Shown here one piece after another: positions 1-7,555 of a stretch of DNA of 27,449 nt. Each line of letters opens with the position of its first letter. Within the stretch, counting starts at the first letter, position 1. This DNA comes from Chromera velia (taxonomy: Eukaryota > Sar > Chromeraceae): contig JAHBMJ010002205.1 in NCBI GenBank assembly GCA_018398765.1, positions 20,496 through 47,944 on the forward strand. The letters run 5' to 3'. The translations under genes and the position numbers were made by a program. The notes under the pieces are model-generated. The model searched no databases, was not told the DNA's origin, and saw only the letters and a program-made list of their open reading frames with translations.

Positions 1-1491
1 GGCAAGCAGGTCCCTCGGGAGGGTTTGAGCGTCGCCACCCGACTCTGCCCCCCCGAAGCTGTGCGCATTGTCCTGCAGATTGCGTTGGACGCTTGCAAGC
101 GTCGAGGCGTCGACCTTTCCCTTCAGAAGGCCGATGTCGTGCAGGCGTACCTACAAGCCCCGTTGCCTCCTGATCGCCCCCCCCTCGCTGCCATCCCCCC
201 TTCCGACCACCCAGACCATGGGCAGTTTCTCTGGGTCCTCCGCAAGGCCGTCTACGGCTTGCCCGACGCAGGCAAGGTCTTCGAGGATTTTCTTACCTCC
301 GTCCTCCGCTCCCTTGGATGGGAGCCAACGCTCTTTCCGGGTGTGTGGGTGTTACGTAGTGCCGATGGTGAGCTTCGTGCTCTTATGGCCACCTACTGTG
401 ACGATCTGCTCATTCTGGGCATCGGGGAGGATGCGGCAGCTACCATTGACCCCCTCAAGGACATTGTGACGTGCGGCGATTACACCGATCTCTCGGAGGG
501 TCGTTTTGTTGGTGTACAGTTCGACGTCTCCACCACCGGCGTGTTCTGCCACCAACATGACTACGTCGCCTCCCTTGTCCTCCCTCCTGATATGGCCGGC
601 TCTGACCGACGTGCAGACAAGCCTCTCCCTGTCGGGTCTACGCATGAGGACGACACCTCTCCTCTGCTGTCTGCCGCAGGTGTGAAGGTCTTCCGAACCC
701 TGCTTGGGCAGGTAGGCTATGTGGCGAGCTGCACACGGCCAGATGTCGCTCTCGCGCACTCGTACCTGTCACGTTTTCTGGCGTCTCCGACCGAGAGGGC
801 TCTTCGTCTTCTCCTCCAAACGGTGCGCTACCTCCGTTCGCACCCATCTCTCGGGATCCACGTCCGTCCTTCCTCCGACCCGACCAAGCTGACTGCCATC
901 GAGCATGGGGACTCATCGTTTGGCAACGCCGCCTCCCCACATCCTCAGACAGGCTGGGTTGTTTTTATCAACAACTCACCTCTCATTTGGAAAAGCAGGA
1001 GGCAGTCCCGTGTAGCAAGATCAACTACAAGAGCAGAGGTGCTCGCTCTGGAGGAAGGCATCGACGCCGCGCTGCATTTTGCGAACTGCACCGCCCCCTT
1101 CTACTCCAACATCCGTGTCGGAATTGGCTGCGATGCAGCGAACGTTTTGTCTCTGCTGTTGTCTGGCGCCTCTTCTTCTGCCGAGCGTGCCCTCCTCCCC
1201 ATTATCCGGGAGATGCAGGACAAGGCTTGTGTCGTTCCCCTCCAGGCCGCCACTGACTTGGTCGAGCAACATAGGATTGGCATCTTCAAGATCCCCACCG
1301 ATTCCAACCTCTCTGACCTCCTCACGAAGGCGCTCGACCTTGGCGCTCTGACTCGTCTCATGAGTCCCTCTCCCTCTCTTTCTCTGGTGTTTGGGAGCGA
1401 GATTGTGTCTTCTCTTCCTCCTCTTGCTCTGCGTGACCGCCCGACGATGGAAAAGGAAAGAAGGGGGGATGGGGAGGAGCTGACCGCATGA
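1..1491 (+). CDS. Ty1/copia-type retrotransposon pol fragment: reverse transcriptase + RNase H (5'-partial)
   Basis: The frame is open from the first base of the window, so the 5' part (gag, protease, integrase and the start of RT) lies outside. The family copies retrotransposon RNA into DNA in cytoplasmic particles. Visible RT landmarks in order are KADVVQAYLQ, matching the copia block around the first catalytic Asp; AVYGL; and TYCDDLLILG, the catalytic YxDD box with Cys at x, where YVDD is usual in copia. LLGQVGYVASCTRPDVALA is the conserved block after the polymerase palm. RNase H follows: GDSSFG with the first Asp, TTRAEVLALEEG with the Glu, and GCDAANVLSL with a further Asp. SNLSDLLTKAL matches the usual end of copia pol. 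The frame has no stop or frameshift over about 496 codons, so this copy is not badly decayed. The last codons overlap a polypurine tract, as expected just before a 3' LTR. Confidence 0.95.
   Translation, partial: GKQVPREGLSVATRLCPPEAVRIVLQIALDACKRRGVDLSLQKADVVQAYLQAPLPPDRPPLAAIPPSDHPDHGQFLWVLRKAVYGLPDAGKVFEDFLTSVLRSLGWEPTLFPGVWVLRSADGELRALMATYCDDLLILGIGEDAAATIDPLKDIVTCGDYTDLSEGRFVGVQFDVSTTGVFCHQHDYVASLVLPPDMAGSDRRADKPLPVGSTHEDDTSPLLSAAGVKVFRTLLGQVGYVASCTRPDVALAHSYLSRFLASPTERALRLLLQTVRYLRSHPSLGIHVRPSSDPTKLTAIEHGDSSFGNAASPHPQTGWVVFINNSPLIWKSRRQSRVARSTTRAEVLALEEGIDAALHFANCTAPFYSNIRVGIGCDAANVLSLLLSGASSSAERALLPIIREMQDKACVVPLQAATDLVEQHRIGIFKIPTDSNLSDLLTKALDLGALTRLMSPSPSLSLVFGSEIVSSLPPLALRDRPTMEKERRGDGEELTA
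1449..1469 (+). promoter_or_regulatory. Candidate polypurine tract of the copia element
   Basis: A 21-base all-purine run lies at the 3' end of the pol frame and is followed at once by TG at 1470-1471. In LTR retrotransposons a polypurine tract primes plus-strand DNA synthesis and directly abuts the 3' LTR, which normally starts with TG. The position fits, but without the 5' LTR to compare the assignment is inferred. Confidence 0.45.
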
Positions 1492-2061
1492 GAGCGTTTT
1501 GTTTGTTTCCCGGTTTTGTCAGCTACCGCTGTAGAAAGAAGAAGCCACGTAATGTTCCAGAAGCATGCTGCTCCTGTTTTTTTGCTTGTCGATGCACACT
1601 TCTTTTCTCTCTTTCCATTTGGTAAGGGGCGCATGCCGAGCGAATTGATTTTTAAAGTGCGTAAGTCCCCATCTGGATCCTTAAATGCTGCGCGCGCCAT
1701 CATTGTTTCGGCTCGCTTCACGCATGATATTCATCTTTCCATGCGCTTCTCTCTCTTTGACTGATCCCGGCTCGCCTCTCCTGTCAGTGATTGCACGTTG
1801 AGTGACGCATGCTGAGTCCCGATTGTTTATGCAAGTGATTGTCATCCCTGGAACTCTTTCACTTCTCGTTTGGGGCTTTCCGGGGTTCTCGCACACAGGG
1901 ACTCCGTCAAGCGTCTCCTCTCACATGCATTTTGACTCACAAAATTTCTCATTGTTTCGTCTTGATCGATTGCTAGAATTGAACGTTTTTTCCTCTGGGA
2001 GTGGCTCTCTGCTGGCCACTCAGTTACGACTTTCTCTGCAATAAGGACCTACGGATCGATT
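1470..2061 (+). other. Downstream of pol: possible 3' LTR or its remnant, no gene seen
   Basis: This stretch begins with TG right after the polypurine tract. It contains no convincing coding frame. It is pyrimidine-rich with TTT-rich patches, compatible with an LTR, but I could not find a clear CA end with a target-site duplication, nor a second LTR in the window. Treat it as a candidate LTR with an undefined 3' border. Confidence 0.25.
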
Positions 2062-2473
2062 TCATCGTGAGTCTTTATTTCTGTCTTTGTGTGTAGCTAG
2101 ATATTCATTCTTATAGTCTAGCAAACATCTCGGCTGTAGAGGCCAGTCAGACCTCTGGCATGCAATACTGCAGTACCGGATCACCTTACACTCGGCACAC
2201 CGCAGCGCACACTCTGCCCCACACGCGGTGCATTGCTTCTCCCCGGTCCTAACGACCAAAACGCGCACCCCTTGTACGAAGTCGTCGCCTCCCAAGACCA
2301 CAGTCCGGCCACTCCACCTCCCTCCATACTCTTGACTGGTGGAAGTCCGAGTATGTGGCCGGGGCCTGTCCAAAAAACTCGAAGGAGGTCGCTCCAAAGG
2401 TCTTAATTGGGCCAAGTGAATACAGTAGGGCTAGTGGAGAGGGGGTGGAGCAATTATGATCATACATATTCAA
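2062..2473 (-). pseudogene. MYND-type zinc-finger gene fragment, degenerate
   Basis: A minus-strand frame ending at 2062 encodes a MYND-like cluster: CTACGAECALRCAEC, then YCSIACQRSDW, then a final Cys. MYND fingers bind two zinc ions and mediate protein-protein contacts. In the usual motif a His lies three residues after the Trp and a Cys four residues after that. Here the His position is Gln and the final Cys is one residue early, so the second zinc site looks broken. No in-frame ATG precedes the finger. The N-terminal part appears in another frame (2249-2473), which starts with ATG and reads SFEFFGQAPATYSDFHQSRV before running out where the finger frame continues. That suggests a frameshift or a small intron near 2270-2300. 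I read it as a decayed or partial gene; an internal exon of an unannotated gene is the alternative. Confidence 0.45.
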
Positions 2474-2487
2474 AAAAGAGAAACCGG

Positions 2488-2742
2488 ATGAGCCAGGAGT
2501 ATCAGGATCTGCTTGTTCAAGCCTATGCCAACCTCAGAGTAGAGAGACTCCACAAGAAAGCCGCCGGTATCAAGAATGTCTAGAACCGTCTGTGGGCGAT
2601 ACTACCTGCCGCGATAGAAGCTCTGAATGTGTTTGGGGTGGAGGGGGGGTGCCTGGTAGAGGAAGAGGGGGACCCTACATATTATGAGGCCCTCTTGGAG
2701 AGCGTTGGACTCTCCAGAGCTGGTTTTGAAACCCCCGTCTAG
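2488..2742 (+). pseudogene. Short unrecognised frame broken by one TAG
   Basis: An ATG at 2488 opens a frame beginning MSQEYQDLLVQAYANLRVER, stopped by TAG at 2581-2583. The same frame then stays open for 52 more codons, including LPAAIEALNVFGVEGG and DPTYYEALLESVGL, to TAG at 2740. The composition (helical, mixed charge, few low-complexity stretches) looks coding on both sides of the internal stop. I do not recognise the family. It lies head to head with the MYND fragment, 14 bp away, so both may be relics of one mobile or duplicated segment. A chance open frame cannot be excluded at this length. Confidence 0.3.
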
Positions 2743-3554
2743 AGGACTTCTATCTCTGACTGTCTGTCCTTGTTGCTACCCTTTTGCATCATAAATATAT
2801 GTTGTTAAAAAGCTCTTTCTAGCCTAGTGCAAGGCCTAGAACATGCTTAAACTAGTCCAATTATAATTAATAATTAATTATTTTATTAATTAATAGTGCA
2901 TTACATTATATAGCAACTTGATTTTTGCTACACTGCATTGAATTACACTGTATTGCATTGTATTGCATTACATTTTGCCAACTATGTCTGTCAGTCCCGA
3001 CCAGACAAGCCATGCCCACAGCTATAGCCAGTTTTCAACTGAGTTTTGAAAAGGCAAAGCATTGTGAATGAAGAAAATCGGAGAAGACGGCAAAAACTTA
3101 TTTAGGGGCGTGACTTTAAGAGGTTTCCGCCTACGTTTCCGCCCGGGGCAGGACGGGGATTGCTTAACACGCACAGGCCTTTTTAGGCAAAGTTTGAAGC
3201 CTTGCTAGGAAGCCTTGTATTAAATATGACAATGCACATTGTTGATAGCTCAATATACGTACAGCCAGTCCGTTCGTAATATAATTCATAAAACTGCATA
3301 AAACTCGAAAATTATAATTTAAACAATATACTAGTAGTATATTAAGAGTCAAATTTAAAAAACTCTATCTTGAGGAAACTGAATTGCATGAGGCGGTGAA
3401 AGCCCGTGAGCCACCACTTAAGCTCTGGCCAACCACTACTCACATTCTTAATTTATAATAATGGGTGCAAGGATGCTGCATGCTAGGCTGCATGCATCGA
3501 AATTTAAATCTTATAATTAAACACTGACACTTCAATGGAATCTTTTGAATGGAT
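2743..3554. other. AT-rich spacer, no gene seen
   Basis: The stretch is rich in TTAATTAAT-type runs (2865-2895) and in repeats of a TGTATTGCATTG-like phrase (2935-2975). No ORF or RNA gene is supportable. The module around 2854-2935 resembles parts of the AT-rich islands near 7675 and 26502 (see findings). The end of this stretch would hold the 3' untranslated region of the minus-strand gene that stops at 3555. Confidence 0.6.
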
Positions 3555-4669
3555 TCACGCTTCATTTGTTTGGTTTTGCCGCATAATTTGCGACTCAAGC
3601 CTTAGCAGTCTGCCAGCCTCCTTTACAATGTCTACCTTCACCGAAGCAACGGATCCATTCAACTGCACCAACCCAGGCTTCGCACCCGCCGGCTTCTTTA
3701 CCTGCCTGCACCTCACTAGCGACACGGTTTGTCTGCCCCCTGCATTTTTCGCTTTTGAATTCTTTACAGCCAGTGCAGCAGCGTCCAGAAGTGTTTCGGG
3801 AAACTGTCGTGGAAGGCTGTCGTCGTGGGACCTGCAAAGAGGACAGATTAAAGCCGTGGACATTTCAATTCTTACACCAAGAGAGTCATCGTGTGACGTG
3901 CACACGCACGGCCGCTGAAAGCGAAAGGGTAAGGTCTCGCGGTCCCACTTTTCCTGACTGAGTGCGTGAAGGTCCGATTTGGAGATGTTCAGGAAGGCGG
4001 GGAAGACGCTGGATGCCGACGGAAAAGAAGGTGTGCATCGCCAGGGGCAATGGAACGAAGATCCCACTGTCCTGTTTTCTCCTTTGATCACTTCACACAC
4101 ATGTCTTGACTGGCGGATCGATGGAATCAGTCCCCTCGTCCTGTCTCTCTCTCTCACGCACACACGCACTCACTCATTCACTCACTCACTAACCCACTCC
4201 TTCACTGACTCACTCACTCATTTATCTATCTGTCCACCCCTAACTTAAGTTGTCCGGTCACTCATTTATTCTCTTTCCCCCACCTAATCTTGCCTTTTTT
4301 CTTTCTTCCCCGCCCCCCTCTCCCCCTCTCTCTCCCTCTCCCTCCCTCCCTCCCTCCCTCCCTCCCTCCCTCCCTTCCTTCCTTCCTTCCTTCCTTCCTT
4401 CCTTTTTTTCTTTCTTTCTTTCTTTCTTTATTTATTTATTTATTTATTTCGTTCGTTCTTTCTTTCTTTCTTTCTTTTTTCTTTCTTTCTTCCTCCCTTC
4501 CTTCCTTCCGTCCTTCCTTCCTTCCTTCCTTTCTTTCTTTCTTTCTTCTCCATTTCTTCTAGCTTCTCCCCTCCCTTCCCTCACTTCTTCCTTCTCTCTC
4601 TCCCTCCCTTCATTCTTTCCTTTCTCTCTCCCTCTCTCTCCCTCCCGCAGACAGACAGACACACACACA

Positions 4670-4724
<55 letters not shown>

Positions 4725-5581
4725 GCACGCACGCACACGCACCTGATCACTACATGACTTCCAGGACACCCTGCGGTGTGCATCCACCAGTCGGCCCCGT
4801 CTCGGTACTGTGGGTTTGTCGACAGCACATCGTTGTCATCAGCACGCCTCCCGACTCGGATCTCGATGCCATCAAATGAAGTGAAGGAGGTGTAGGGCAG
4901 TCGAGGTCCCGCGGGGGGTTGTTTCTTCTTCTTGGGCTTGGGGGGGGGGCGCTCTGGGGGTGTATCTGAAACGCCCAGAGACTGTGCCAAATCCACCAGT
5001 GGTTCGAACGAGGGGTTTGTCGGCTTTTTGATTTTCTGAAGCCCTTCCTTCAGCTCTACAAGCGCCTCCCGTCTCGTGTGCAATTCTTGCAGGAGGGTCT
5101 CCACATCGGCTTCCGTCATGTCATCTGGAGAATTTCCCGTCACCTCATTCTCTAGAGAGCGCAGTCTCGTCAGTCTCTGGTTGGCTTTGTCGATCTTCTT
5201 CAACACCCGCATGAAGTGGCGGTCTGCTTCCTTCTTCAACCCGGGAAGGTCCCAGGAGACCGCCTCTCTCTGTGGCTGCTCAGCGGGAATGGACGGAGAC
5301 TTCTCAGCCTGTAGTGAGACCTTCTGTACTTTTGTGCGGGAAGGTCGCGAGGAGACGGCATGAGAGTTCGATGCGGTTCCGAGACCTGGAGCACTTGACT
5401 CTCTTATTGTCTTTCCGAGATGTACAAAAGAGGGGCACACAAATGCAAAAGAGGCATCTGCCGTACGGAAGAGAGAAGAAACGGATATGGGAGCACACAC
5501 AAAGCCCATGAAGGGAAACAAACGGAGGAGACGGCACATTGAACGCATTGAACTCAGCTCAGTTCGGCAAGAGGACCACAT
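3555..5581 (-). CDS. NFACT-R domain protein with coiled coil and plastid-type bipartite leader
   Basis: Two exons: 5581-4743 and 3831-3555, joined in phase. The donor reads ATCAG|GTGCGT and the acceptor TTTGCAG|G. The product is about 371 aa. NFACT-R is the C-terminal domain of Rqc2/NEMF/RqcH proteins, which bind the large ribosomal subunit during ribosome-associated quality control. Its hallmarks here are FTSFDGIEIRVGRRADDNDV, WWMHTAGCPGSHVVIR (residues 265-280, crossing the intron), TLLDAAALAVKNSKA, and VKKPAGAKPGLV. Residues 113-187 are helical with heptad-like charge, matching the coiled coil that precedes NFACT-R in RqcH. The N-terminus is hydrophobic (residues about 15-40), followed by ADASFAFVCPS and a Ser/Arg-rich stretch. 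This is a signal peptide plus Phe-type transit peptide as used for complex plastids. An in-frame TGA lies just upstream of the first ATG; the ATGs at 5548 or 5539 would give a tighter signal peptide. No NFACT-N domain is present. Confidence 0.88.
4285..4650. repeat. Compound polypyrimidine microsatellite
   Basis: A roughly 360-bp stretch of nearly pure pyrimidines is built of successive blocks: CTCCC/CCCT, TTCC, TTTC, then a TTTA block that interrupts purity (about 4429-4450), then TTTC, TTCC and CTCC again. The minus-strand RNA carries the purine version inside an intron. Long mirror-like polypurine/polypyrimidine tracts can form triplex DNA, which is an inference here. Confidence 0.9.
4651..4740. 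repeat. CA dinucleotide microsatellite
   Basis: An ACAGAC lead-in is followed by a long CA repeat and CACG variants. It sits at the 5' end of the minus-strand intron, beside the splice donor at 4742-4741. Confidence 0.9.
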
Positions 5582-6001
5582 CGATCAGGCATCGGAATGT
5601 ACTTCACTACGAGCACGAGGCTTGGCACTCACTTGAGTGCATTTTCTGCTTTGAGTCCTTCTAGGTAGTCCTCGTCTGTCACGTCACTCCTCAACTGGTA
5701 GAACAGTGTGCAGCTTTGATACGGAAGCTTCAAAGAGCGGCGGCGCCCGGCTTCAATCCCATGCATGGCCGGCGGCGCCGCGCTTCGCGAGGTCCGCTGT
5801 GCAATCGCGAGAACGGAGGAGGCAGACTGAGAGTGTTTGCAATTGTTTGCATGACGAACAGGGCTCCCTGCACGTACATACGTCCTTGTGCTGTAATTGT
5901 GTCATGTAGAGATTCAGTGTACTTATCAACGAGCCAAAGAGTCTGTAAACACCTCCTCAGAAAATTCTGAATGACCCAAGAGTTGCTCCCGATTTTTGAA
6001 A
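5582..6001. promoter_or_regulatory. Divergent intergenic region between the NFACT-R and ankyrin genes
   Basis: About 420 bp separate two start codons pointing away from each other, so both promoters must lie here or overlap the leaders. It contains a GC-rich patch (about 5735-5800) with GGCGGCGCC-type near-palindromes. No TATA box is obvious in a standard position on either strand. Shared regulation is inferred from geometry only. Confidence 0.4.
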
Positions 6002-7555
6002 ATGGAGGAGACGGTAGTTGACCCTCCTCCGACCATTGAAGCTTACCTACAGCGTCTGGATGCAGTGCAGGCCTCCATCATGACGTGTTTCCAGAAACAG
6101 GTTGAGATTGTTGAGAATACTTTGAGGGCAAAGAGTGCAACTGACAACCCGGCAGCTGCGGCTGCGGCCGCGGATTTGCATCGGGTCTGTCATGAAGGTG
6201 TGTCTGTTCTTGAGGTGATCGAGGAGACCGGCAGAGAGTTTTCGAAGAAAGTTAAAGGGCTGGGGGGGGTGGTCAGCAGACACGCCAAAATTGACGTGGG
6301 TTACCTTTACGAGCAGGGTATTGGCGATATCATCCGTGACTTCCGACCTGTGTCGGCAGACACTACGCAGCAGGCTCTTTCTAACTTCGTCAAAGGTGCC
6401 AGCAACGGGGACGACTTCCGTCTGTGTCTGAAGGCAGGTGCAGATCTGAACGGACTTGTTGAGGGTCAGACGGCTCTGATCAAGGCTGTGTGTGCGAACC
6501 ACACGGAAGTGTTTGAGATGATATTGGAGGACGGGGCGGACTTAGAAGCGAAGGCTGGGGAGGTGCCGGAAGGTGTGGAGGGTGTACTTGAGGGCGACAC
6601 GGCTGTGGTCGTTGCCAGTTGTCAGGGTCGGTGGGGAATGGTTCGGTTCCTGGTTGCAAAGGGGGCAAATGTGGATGCAGTGGGGGGAGATGGCAGGAAG
6701 GCACTGCAGGTTGCTTGTGAGGCTGCAGACCTGCAACTCGACCCTGACAGTGTTTTTGACGTTAACGATCGTTTTAGACTTCACTACGACCCACAGGAGG
6801 GTGACCCCGCGGTCCGCTCTACCGTGAGTGAGGTCCTGAAAGAGCTTCTCGCGAAGACTTCCGATGTGGCTGATCTGAAGATCAGTGCTCGGATTTTTTT
6901 CGAAAGAGAGTCCCTAGTAGCCTTTTTCTCCAGGCACGAATTTGAGGAGTTGTTGCTCCTCTCTCTTTCCCGGGGGGTTGACATGAACGCTGATGATACG
7001 TATTGGAAAACAGCTCTGATGAGCGCTGCAGCAAGAGCGAGACCCCGCTGCGCGCAGCTTCTCCTTGATGACGGGGCTGATGTTAACGACAGAGACTTGC
7101 TTAGCCATACTGCGCTCTGGCATGCAGTGCCTTCAAGTATCCGTCCCGGAAACGCTCTGGCATGCAGTGCCTTCAGGTATCCATCCCGGAAACGCTCTGG
7201 CATGCAGTGCCTTCAGGTATCCGTCCCGGAAACGCTCTGGCATGCAGTGCCTTCAGGTATCCGTCCCGGAAACCCCCGCACAACAGAAGACGGCTTCATT
7301 ACATCTGTGCAGAATGTGTGTGAGATTCTTTTGGACCGTGGGGCCGATGTGGACCTTGCAGACACGTTTGGCGAGACCCCTCTCCATAACGCTGTACTGT
7401 GGGGTGTGACCAGAATCGTCCAATTTCTCGTCGACAGAGGTGCAGACCTCCGGTTGCGGAACACTGCAGGCCAGACCCCTCATGATTTGGCAGTGCAGCT
7501 ATCAAGGTCTCCAGAGTGCATAGCGCTGCTACTGCCCCCTGTAGTTGCAGATTGA
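6002..7555 (+). CDS. Ankyrin-repeat protein with a 40-residue three-frame insertion
   Basis: A single exon encodes 517 aa from the ATG at 6002 (context GAAAATGG). Ankyrin repeats are helical protein-interaction modules; no enzymatic domain is visible. The N-terminal 130 residues lack repeats and include an Ala run. Repeats then follow: a partial one ending CLKAGADLN; GQTALIKAV to MILEDGADLEAKA; GDTAVVVASCQGRWGMVRFL; and, after a divergent stretch, WKTALMSAAARARPRCAQLL. Next comes a repeat beginning SHTALWHAV that is interrupted by the tandem 40-bp repeat (7114-7273) and resumes at VQNVCEILLDRGADVD. GETPLHNAV and GQTPHDLAV repeats close the protein. Removing three 40-bp units (120 bp) leaves the frame intact, so the expansion added exactly 40 residues inside a repeat. 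The protein is probably soluble, since I see no signal peptide or membrane segment. Ankyrin proteins are large families in protists, so function cannot be assigned. Confidence 0.9.
   Translation: MEETVVDPPPTIEAYLQRLDAVQASIMTCFQKQVEIVENTLRAKSATDNPAAAAAAADLHRVCHEGVSVLEVIEETGREFSKKVKGLGGVVSRHAKIDVGYLYEQGIGDIIRDFRPVSADTTQQALSNFVKGASNGDDFRLCLKAGADLNGLVEGQTALIKAVCANHTEVFEMILEDGADLEAKAGEVPEGVEGVLEGDTAVVVASCQGRWGMVRFLVAKGANVDAVGGDGRKALQVACEAADLQLDPDSVFDVNDRFRLHYDPQEGDPAVRSTVSEVLKELLAKTSDVADLKISARIFFERESLVAFFSRHEFEELLLLSLSRGVDMNADDTYWKTALMSAAARARPRCAQLLLDDGADVNDRDLLSHTALWHAVPSSIRPGNALACSAFRYPSRKRSGMQCLQVSVPETLWHAVPSGIRPGNPRTTEDGFITSVQNVCEILLDRGADVDLADTFGETPLHNAVLWGVTRIVQFLVDRGADLRLRNTAGQTPHDLAVQLSRSPECIALLLPPVVAD
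7114..7273 (+). repeat. Four tandem copies of a 40-bp unit inside the ankyrin CDS
   Basis: Units are 7114-7153, 7154-7193, 7194-7233 and 7234-7273. Unit 1 differs from the others by one base (CAAGTAT for CAGGTAT) and unit 2 by one (CCATCCC for CCGTCCC). Because 40 is not a multiple of three, units 1 and 4 are read in one frame and units 2 and 3 in the other two. No frame of the unit contains a stop. Confidence 0.97.

Larger units (their letters stand above)
3832..4742 (-). other. Intron of the NFACT-R gene, mostly microsatellite
   Basis: The 911-bp intron contains, in plus-strand order, a CACT-type repeat (about 4165-4225), a long pyrimidine tract and a CA repeat that runs almost to the splice donor. 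In the minus-strand transcript the donor GTGCGT is followed directly by a GT repeat, so many extra GT dinucleotides lie near the true 5' splice site. The join was inferred from reading phase and from restored NFACT-R homology. Confidence 0.8.

Noticed and set aside
352-1721. Minus-strand and off-frame ORFs over the copia pol region
   Set aside because: Shadows of the reverse transcriptase frame, which carries all conserved motifs.
4250-4879. Plus-strand Ser/Leu/Phe-rich frames and minus-strand Arg/Glu/Lys-rich frames
   Set aside because: They are translations of microsatellite within the NFACT-R intron; only the unique 3' part of the minus frame (exon 1) is real.
5690-5775. tRNA-like phrases (CTCAACTGGTAGAACAG and CTTCAATCCC)
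   Set aside because: No acceptor stem or T stem pairs, and the anticodon loop has the wrong size.
7114-7273. CRISPR-like array
   Set aside because: The units are directly adjacent with no unique spacers, inside a eukaryotic coding exon; it is a tandem repeat.
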